Origin: Lachnospiraceae bacterium UBA5902
GTDB lineage: Bacteria > Bacillota > Clostridia > Lachnospirales > Lachnospiraceae
Direction: 5' to 3'
Assembly: GCA_002431865.1 (NCBI GenBank)
Contig: DJEI01000106.1
Location: 230-19,019, forward strand
Length of the DNA stretch: 18,790 nt
In this document: piece after piece, positions 14,210 through 18,790 of the stretch
Numbering within the stretch: the first letter of the stretch is position 1
Layout: the number at the start of each line of letters is the position of its first letter
The notes under the pieces: model-generated
What the model saw: the letters and a program-made list of their open reading frames with translations, nothing else
What the model was told of the DNA's origin: nothing
The model's database searches: none
Program-made: the position numbers and the translations under genes

Positions 14210-15607
14210 TTAGGCGGATTGGCAGATCATAGCTGCGGTGGGAGTCCTTCGTTCAGACAGACATTGCCGTGCGATATTCATATCGTTAAATGGAATCCAC
14301 TTATCCCGGCAAACAATGAACTCTTCATGTCCTTTCCCAAGGATCAGAAGAATGTCGTCCGTATGCAACAGGGAGATTCCCTTTTTGATTGCTTCTTTGC
14401 GATCATGCACGATTTCGTAGTTATCGTAGGGAAGTCCTGACGTCATATCGTGGTAAATCTGTTCTTGATCTTCATTATGTGGGTCATCGTGCGTCATTAT
14501 GACATAATCGGCATGTTTACAGGCAATCGCGGACATCTTTGCGCGCTTGTCCCGGTCTCTGTCGCCGGTGCAGCCAAATACGACATAGATGCTGCCGGAG
14601 GTAAGTGCGCGTGCAGCAGTCAGAACCTTGCTCATGGCGTCTGGGGTATGAGCGTAGTCTACAACAATCAGATTATTTCCTGTGTGGATGCATTCCGTTC
14701 TGCCTTTCGGAAGCGTAAGAGTTGTGGCTGCCTGTGCGATGGTGGCACTGTCAAACTGCTCCAGTGTCAGAATCACAATCGAAGCCATCAGATTGTAAAT
14801 GTTGTAGGTGCCAATCAGATTGGTCGAGAAGTCCTGCCTAAATGCAGGGCACTGTACCGAGAAGTCCGTATGCTGTTTGTCTGCGGCATCTATCTTCACT
14901 TTGAAATCTCCGCCGGTAAAACCAAAGGTCACATTCTCATTTTCATCCAGCAGAAAATAATGCTTGTAGGAATCGTCATAGTTGATGATCGCTTTGCCGG
15001 ATGGTTTCAGCATGTGGAATAATTCCTGCTTCGCAAGGGCATAGCGTTCCATTGTCTTGTGGAAATCCAGATGATCCTGCGTCAGATTTGTGAAGACCGT
15101 GTAGTCAAACTGCAATGTCTCAACGCGGTTGTTGGCAAGTCCCTGACTGCTCACTTCCATGACAACATACTCACAGCCAAGAGACAGGCATTGCAGCAGA
15201 ATCGTATACAGGTCATAGATGTCGGGCGTGGTGTTCGCGAGACTGCGGATCTTTTCGCTGACGTAGAAGCCGATTGTGCCTATGTATCCACATTTTCTGC
15301 CAAGCTTATTTAACATCTGGTGAAGCAGAAATGCCGATGTAGTTTTTCCGTTCGTACCGGTGATGCCAATCAGCTTGAGCTTGCTGATCTTGTCGTAATA
15401 AGTATTTTTCAGATAATTGACCAGATATGCCCTGGTATCTTTGACGATACAGGTTTCCACCTCGTAGCTTCCTTCTTCACAGATGATCTTCGCTGCGCCA
15501 TTTTCAATCGCCTGTCTGATATAGGCATGTCCGTCGCGGTCGATGCCGCGCAGTGCCACAAAGGTGTCCCCTTTTTCGATTTTTCTTGAGTCTATTTTTA
15601 CGTTCAT
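14210..15607 (-). CDS. murE: MurE-family UDP-MurNAc-peptide ligase
   Basis: Mur ligase that adds the third residue to UDP-MurNAc-L-Ala-D-Glu in cell-wall synthesis, by family. The 465-residue protein shows DSRKIEKGDTFVALRG near the N-terminus, the ATP loop GITGTNGKTT (81-90), TTPDIYDL and EVSSQGLANNRV, Lys193 in YALAKQELF (usual site of the carbamylated lysine), VVDYAHTPDAM (316-326), GCTGDRDRDKR and GKGHEE. The residue-choice motif, normally DNPR in diaminopimelate-adding enzymes, is DDPHNED (374-380), so the Arg that contacts diaminopimelate is missing. The N-terminus is about 20 residues shorter than usual. A ribosome site (GGGAGA) precedes the ATG. It may be a specialised paralogue; the amino acid used is uncertain. 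Confidence 0.85.
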   Translation of the reverse strand: MNVKIDSRKIEKGDTFVALRGIDRDGHAYIRQAIENGAAKIICEEGSYEVETCIVKDTRAYLVNYLKNTYYDKISKLKLIGITGTNGKTTSAFLLHQMLNKLGRKCGYIGTIGFYVSEKIRSLANTTPDIYDLYTILLQCLSLGCEYVVMEVSSQGLANNRVETLQFDYTVFTNLTQDHLDFHKTMERYALAKQELFHMLKPSGKAIINYDDSYKHYFLLDENENVTFGFTGGDFKVKIDAADKQHTDFSVQCPAFRQDFSTNLIGTYNIYNLMASIVILTLEQFDSATIAQAATTLTLPKGRTECIHTGNNLIVVDYAHTPDAMSKVLTAARALTSGSIYVVFGCTGDRDRDKRAKMSAIACKHADYVIMTHDDPHNEDQEQIYHDMTSGLPYDNYEIVHDRKEAIKKGISLLHTDDILLILGKGHEEFIVCRDKWIPFNDMNIARQCLSERRTPTAAMICQSA

Positions 15608-15760
15608 TTATCTCCCTGTCTTTCCTGAAAATATGTGTCCGAATTTCTTAAAACCCCTGTTAACATAACATACCAAATAATTGCATCAAAGTTGCATCAA
15701 AAGTGTAACGAAGTTGCAAAATAAATATTTATAATTTGTATAAATTTCAAATATTTCTTA

Positions 15761-15789
15761 TTTACAAAACATACGTTCTATACTAAAAT
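15761..15789 (+). promoter_or_regulatory. Predicted promoter of the Y-family polymerase gene
   Basis: TTTACA (15761-15766), a 17-bp spacer and TAAAAT (15784-15789). The LexA-like box lies in the spacer. The remaining AT-rich DNA between 15608 and 15760 holds no gene and probably contains the murE promoter, which I could not place. Confidence 0.7.
15766..15779. promoter_or_regulatory. SOS box (LexA/DinR operator)
   Basis: AAAACATACGTTCT agrees at 11 of 14 positions with the Firmicutes LexA consensus CGAACATACGTTCG, including the AAC-N4-GTTC core. It lies between the -35 and -10, the normal place for repression. The gene it precedes is a damage-tolerance polymerase, which supports the call. 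Confidence 0.8.
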
Positions 15790-15835
15790 AAAAATAGTAT
15801 GTAAAAGAGTTGGATTATCTATGCGGAGTGACGGT

Positions 15836-17350
15836 ATGCGGCAGTATATAGCAATTGATCTGAAATCATTTTATGCATCGGTGGAGTGCGTCGAGCGGGG
15901 ATTGAACCCGCTCACAACGAACCTCGTCGTAGCAGATGAGAGCCGGACAGAGAAAACGATCTGCCTGGCTGTTTCGCCGTCCTTAAAGTCGTATGGGATA
16001 TCAGGACGGGCGCGCTTGTTTGAAGTTGTGCAGCGGGTAAAAGAGATTAATCGTCAGCGGCTGGCATTTGCACCGGGACGGGAATTTACCGGATCGTCGT
16101 ATGAGAATCCAAAGGTGAAGGCAGATCCAAGGCTGGCGTTGGATTATATTGCGGCAAAGCCCCGGATGGCGTATTACATGGAATACAGTACACGTATTTA
16201 TGACATCTACTTAAAGTATGTGGCGCCGGAGGATATGCACGTCTATTCGGTGGATGAAGTGTTCATTGATGCAACGGCGTATCTGCACACCTATCAGATG
16301 ACTGCCAGACAGCTTGCCGAGACGATGATACGGGATGTATATGACACGACTGGTATTACAGCCACGGCAGGGATTGGAACGAACTTGTACTTAGCGAAGA
16401 TTGCGATGGATATCGAAGCGAAGCACATGCAGCCGGATGAACGGGAGGCGCGGATCGCGGAGCTTGACGAGCGAAGCTATCGGGAACTGTTGTGGAACCA
16501 TGAGCCGCTGACGGATTTCTGGCGGGTCGGAGCGGGCTATCAGAAGAAGCTGCATGCACAGAACCTGTACACGATGGGGGATATTGCGCGGTGTTCGCTC
16601 GGCGGAGAAAATGATTACTATAACGAGGAGCTTCTGTATAAGCTTTTTGGCGTGAATGCAGAGCTGCTGATCGACCATGCGTGGGGCTATGAACCGTGTA
16701 CGATCGCAGAGATTAAGGCGTACCGACCGGAGAGCAACAGCATCAGTTCCGGGCAGGTGTTACAATGCCCGTATACATGTGAGAAAGCACGCGTGGTCGT
16801 GCAGGAAATGACGGAAGGACTGGTGCTGGACTTGGTCGAAAAGGGACTTGTTACAAATCAGATGGTATTGACCGTCGGCTATGATATTGAGAATCTGTCT
16901 GCGGGGGCAAATGGATATCACGGTGAGGTGACGAGTGACCGCTATGGACGGAAGGTGCCAAAGCATGCACATGGGACAGAGAATCTGGATGGATATTCGT
17001 CCTCTACGAAGAAGATTGAGACAGCTGTGCTTCGTTTATATGACCGGATCGTGGATGAGCATCTGCTTGTGCGGCGGATGTATGTGGTAGCCAATCATGT
17101 GATTCGCAGGGAAGATATGAAGGAAGAGACTTTCGGATTCGAGCAGCTCGATTTATTTACCGATTATGCAGCTTTAGAAAGAGAGAAGGAAGCAGAGAAG
17201 CAAAAGGAAGCGAAGGAAAAACAAATCCAGCAGGCATTGCTTGCAATTAAACATAAATATGGCAAAAATGCAGTTCTACGTGGAATGAATTTCCGCGAGG
17301 GTGCGACGGCACGTGACAGGAATAATCAGATCGGAGGGCATAAGGCGTGA
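15836..17350 (+). CDS. Y-family DNA polymerase, UmuC/UvrX-like
   Basis: Low-fidelity polymerase expected to copy damaged DNA during the SOS response. Numbered from the ATG at 15836, the palm has IAIDLKSFYASVE with catalytic Asp8 and the Phe12/Tyr13 steric-gate region, and VYSVDEVFID with Asp140/Glu141. ATAGIGTNLYLAKIAMD (helix-hairpin region) and a little-finger domain follow, then a charged coiled segment near the C-terminus (EREKEAEKQKEAKEKQ). About 500 residues fits the UvrX/YqjW group, longer than DinB. I prefer 15836 over an ATG at 15821 because GGAG (15825-15828) lies 7 nt before it and MRQYIAIDLK matches the family start. The stop overlaps the next gene by 4 nt (GTGA). Confidence 0.92.
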   Translation: MRQYIAIDLKSFYASVECVERGLNPLTTNLVVADESRTEKTICLAVSPSLKSYGISGRARLFEVVQRVKEINRQRLAFAPGREFTGSSYENPKVKADPRLALDYIAAKPRMAYYMEYSTRIYDIYLKYVAPEDMHVYSVDEVFIDATAYLHTYQMTARQLAETMIRDVYDTTGITATAGIGTNLYLAKIAMDIEAKHMQPDEREARIAELDERSYRELLWNHEPLTDFWRVGAGYQKKLHAQNLYTMGDIARCSLGGENDYYNEELLYKLFGVNAELLIDHAWGYEPCTIAEIKAYRPESNSISSGQVLQCPYTCEKARVVVQEMTEGLVLDLVEKGLVTNQMVLTVGYDIENLSAGANGYHGEVTSDRYGRKVPKHAHGTENLDGYSSSTKKIETAVLRLYDRIVDEHLLVRRMYVVANHVIRREDMKEETFGFEQLDLFTDYAALEREKEAEKQKEAKEKQIQQALLAIKHKYGKNAVLRGMNFREGATARDRNNQIGGHKA

Positions 17351-17751
17351 GACGGGATTACAGTGATATTATCGACCGGGAGCGTCCGGTGTCGAAGAAG
17401 CATCCACCGATGGACCGGATGATGCGCGCGGCGCAGTTTGCCCCATTTGCAGCGCTTACAGGACATGACGAAGCGGTGCGGGAGACGGCACGGCTGACAG
17501 AGGAAGAGATTGAACTTGATGAGTATGAGGTCGCGGAACTAAACCGGAAGCTGCAATGGTTAGCGGAGCACAAGGATACGGAAGTATCGCTCGTGCATTT
17601 TGTGAAGGATGCCAAAAAAGAGGGCGGTGCCTATGTGAAGGACACCGGGATTCTGAAGAAAATAGATGAACATACGCATACACTTGTGTTAGTATGTGAA
17701 CAGGAAGAAGTGCAGATAGGCATATGGAAAATAATAGAAATTTTAATCTGA
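17347..17751 (+). CDS. YolD-like protein
   Basis: Small protein of 134 residues of the YolD-like group, found next to UvrX-type polymerases in many Firmicutes. It may be an accessory factor comparable in role to UmuD; that role is not proven. Evident markers are RERPVSKKHPPMDRMMRAAQFAPFAALTGHDEAV near the N-terminus and a helical EEEIELDEYEVAELNRKLQWL segment, followed by a strand-rich C-terminus. Only parts of these stretches are strictly conserved. Translation starts at GTG 17347, overlapping the polymerase stop, so the two genes are coupled and share the SOS promoter. No clear terminator follows. Confidence 0.88.
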   Translation: MRRDYSDIIDRERPVSKKHPPMDRMMRAAQFAPFAALTGHDEAVRETARLTEEEIELDEYEVAELNRKLQWLAEHKDTEVSLVHFVKDAKKEGGAYVKDTGILKKIDEHTHTLVLVCEQEEVQIGIWKIIEILI

Positions 17752-17866
17752 TTTTAATCTTTCCTACCTTATAGATTAATTTTGGTGCCGTAAGATAAGG
17801 ACACAATCAAGAACAGCAAAGAACAAATCACAAAACAGCTGTTATAGAAAATGGAGGATATCAGAT

Positions 17867-18400
17867 ATGGATCAGTTAGAAAAGGTAGAAAAAATCAGAG
17901 AGAAAACAGGTGTCAGCTATGAGGATGCCAAGGGCGCGCTGGAAGCATGTAATTATGATCTGCTCGATGCGATCGTATATTTAGAGAAGCTTGGAAAGAT
18001 CAAGGCACCGGAGGTTGGAACCTATACGACGACTCCGCAGGAGACATCGAATGAGCTGGCACAGGCGCAGGCTGCCTACGAGCAGTCCTGTAAGAAGAAA
18101 ACATTTGGTGAGCATATGGATGAGTTTTTTGCATGGGTTGGTGACATCATCAAGAAAGGCTGCGAGAAGAACTTCATCATTGAGCGCAAAGGCGAGCGGT
18201 TTATGCGAATGCCGATCATCATATTCATACTGCTTTTGATCTTCGCATTCTGGATCTGCGTACCATTGTTGATCATCGGACTCTTCTGCGACTGCCGTTA
18301 CCATTTTGAGGGAGACGCGAAAACAGTCCAGGACATCAACAACGCCTGCGACAAGGCATCCGATGCCTGTACAGGAGTGAAGGAAGATATTAAGAAGTAA
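17867..18400 (+). CDS. UBA-like/DUF4342 membrane protein
   Basis: Protein of 177 residues. The first 42 residues match the UBA/TS-N-like fold seen in DUF4342 proteins (VEKIREKTGVSYEDAKGALE, then DLLDAIVYLEKLG). A Gln/Ala-rich linker (about 55-80) follows, then an amphipathic region and one strong hydrophobic segment (about 115-141) ending in a Cys-rich CDCRYHFEG, and a short charged tail. The topology suggests a cytoplasmic helical domain attached to the membrane. Biochemical function is unknown. GGAGG (17853-17857) is 9 nt before the ATG. It stands 115 nt after the yolD-like gene. No strong promoter was found in that gap, so read-through from the SOS operon cannot be excluded. Confidence 0.8.
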   Translation: MDQLEKVEKIREKTGVSYEDAKGALEACNYDLLDAIVYLEKLGKIKAPEVGTYTTTPQETSNELAQAQAAYEQSCKKKTFGEHMDEFFAWVGDIIKKGCEKNFIIERKGERFMRMPIIIFILLLIFAFWICVPLLIIGLFCDCRYHFEGDAKTVQDINNACDKASDACTGVKEDIKK

Positions 18401-18436
18401 AAATCTGAAACATAGAGATAGGAAAATCAAGTAGTG

Positions 18437-18651
18437 GCGAAAAAACGACAACAAGTAGTTATATAAAGAGATGGACAGAGTACCAATTTTAATGCAGACC
18501 ATTGGAACATGTCGGTACTTAACGAATTGTGCCAGTTTTCTGGTGCAATGAGTTTAGTACCGCTACATGTGGAAGTGAGCGAGAGCGCGTCTGCATGTAA
18601 TTGCGTACTCTGTCTATCTCGTGGAATATATACAATTTGTCGTTTTTTCGC
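18437..18651. repeat. 215-nt imperfect palindrome upstream of the response regulator gene
   Basis: The ends GCGAAAAAACGACAA (18437-18451) and TTGTCGTTTTTTCGC (18637-18651) are exact reverse complements. Nested complementary blocks continue inward: 18468-18483 with 18605-18620 (one wobble), ATGCAGAC 18492-18499 with 18589-18596, ACATGT 18507-18512 with 18565-18570, GGTACT 18514-18519 with 18556-18561, and an apical stem 18526-18535 with 18540-18549 around TTTT. It ends 6 nt before the next ribosome site. It could be a MITE-like repeat or a structured RNA leader. No coding sequence is evident in 18401-18667. Confidence 0.75.
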
Positions 18652-18667
18652 GGTAGTAGGAGACGAT

Positions 18668-18790
18668 ATGAGCAAGATTTTGATCATTGAAGATGAAGCG
18701 GGTATCGCCCGTTTCGTCGAACTGGAATTAAAACATGAAGGAAATGAAGTCGAGAAGGCGGCAGACGGCAGAGAGGGCTTGGATAAAGCC
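18668..18790 (+). CDS. Response regulator, receiver domain start (cut by window end)
   Basis: The first 41 residues of a two-component response regulator. MSKILIIEDE carries the acidic pair Glu8/Asp9 that binds Mg2+, and IARFVELELKHEG is the usual first helix. ADGREGLDKA follows as in OmpR/PhoB-type receivers. The phosphorylated Asp and output domain lie beyond the window, so the subfamily is a guess from the N-terminus. TAGGAG (18657-18662) lies 5 nt before the ATG. A sensor kinase is likely downstream. The 215-nt palindrome lies immediately upstream and may be part of its leader. Confidence 0.88.
   Translation, partial: MSKILIIEDEAGIARFVELELKHEGNEVEKAADGREGLDKA

Noticed and set aside
17752-17866. 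Terminator or promoter between the yolD-like gene and the DUF4342 gene
   Set aside because: Only weak partial complementarity (AATTTTAATCT with AGATTAATTTT) and no convincing -35/-10 pair were found.
18437-18651. 6S RNA
   Set aside because: The long hairpin and length are superficially similar, but the perfect 15-bp ends, the position touching a ribosome site and the lack of a clear promoter or central open bubble argue against it.

Overview
The window looks like chromosomal DNA of a low-to-mid GC Gram-positive anaerobe of the Clostridia, most likely Lachnospiraceae. The reasons are strong AAAGGAGG-type ribosome sites, housekeeping genes rich in GGT/CGT/AAG codons, a CIRCE site on hsp20, a Firmicutes-type LexA box on a Y-family polymerase, and a polymerase/YolD pair. 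This placement is inferred from style and gene content, not from a search.

Layout. (1) 1-4268: a sulfate/thiosulfate ABC transporter operon (sbp, cysT, cysW, cysA). A regulatory region with two LacI/CcpA-type palindromes and an inverted repeat over the promoter precedes it, and a factor-independent terminator ends it. Between sbp and cysT lies a small ORF of 28 codons that contains two adjacent Cys codons and overlaps the start of cysT. (2) 4269-7683: two single-gene glycolytic units, pgi and eno, each with its own promoter and terminator. The eno promoter carries a helically phased array of GTTAG/CTAAC half-sites. (3) 7681-11419: a visibly AT-richer accessory block. A small Xre repressor gene diverges from five same-strand genes: a membrane-anchored WG-like protein, two soluble proteins I do not recognise, and two multi-pass membrane proteins. 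Two copies of a 17-bp operator cover the divergent promoter, and a very long hairpin closes the block. This is the best candidate for an undescribed system. (4) 11425-14138: a small cupin protein (minus strand), an AGCS-family sodium/amino-acid symporter, and hsp20 under CIRCE/HrcA-type control. (5) 14210-15607: a MurE-family ligase on the minus strand with an unusual specificity motif. (6) 15766-17751: an SOS-type promoter driving a UmuC/UvrX-like Y-family polymerase and an overlapping yolD-like gene. (7) 17867-18790: a UBA/DUF4342-type membrane protein, a roughly 215-nt imperfect palindrome, and the start of a response regulator gene cut by the window end.

The genes are mostly independent transcription units: nutrient uptake, glycolysis, stress response, cell wall and DNA damage tolerance. 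Only the transporter operon, the Xre block and the polymerase/YolD pair show clear operon logic. No rRNA, tRNA, CRISPR array or recognisable transposase was seen.
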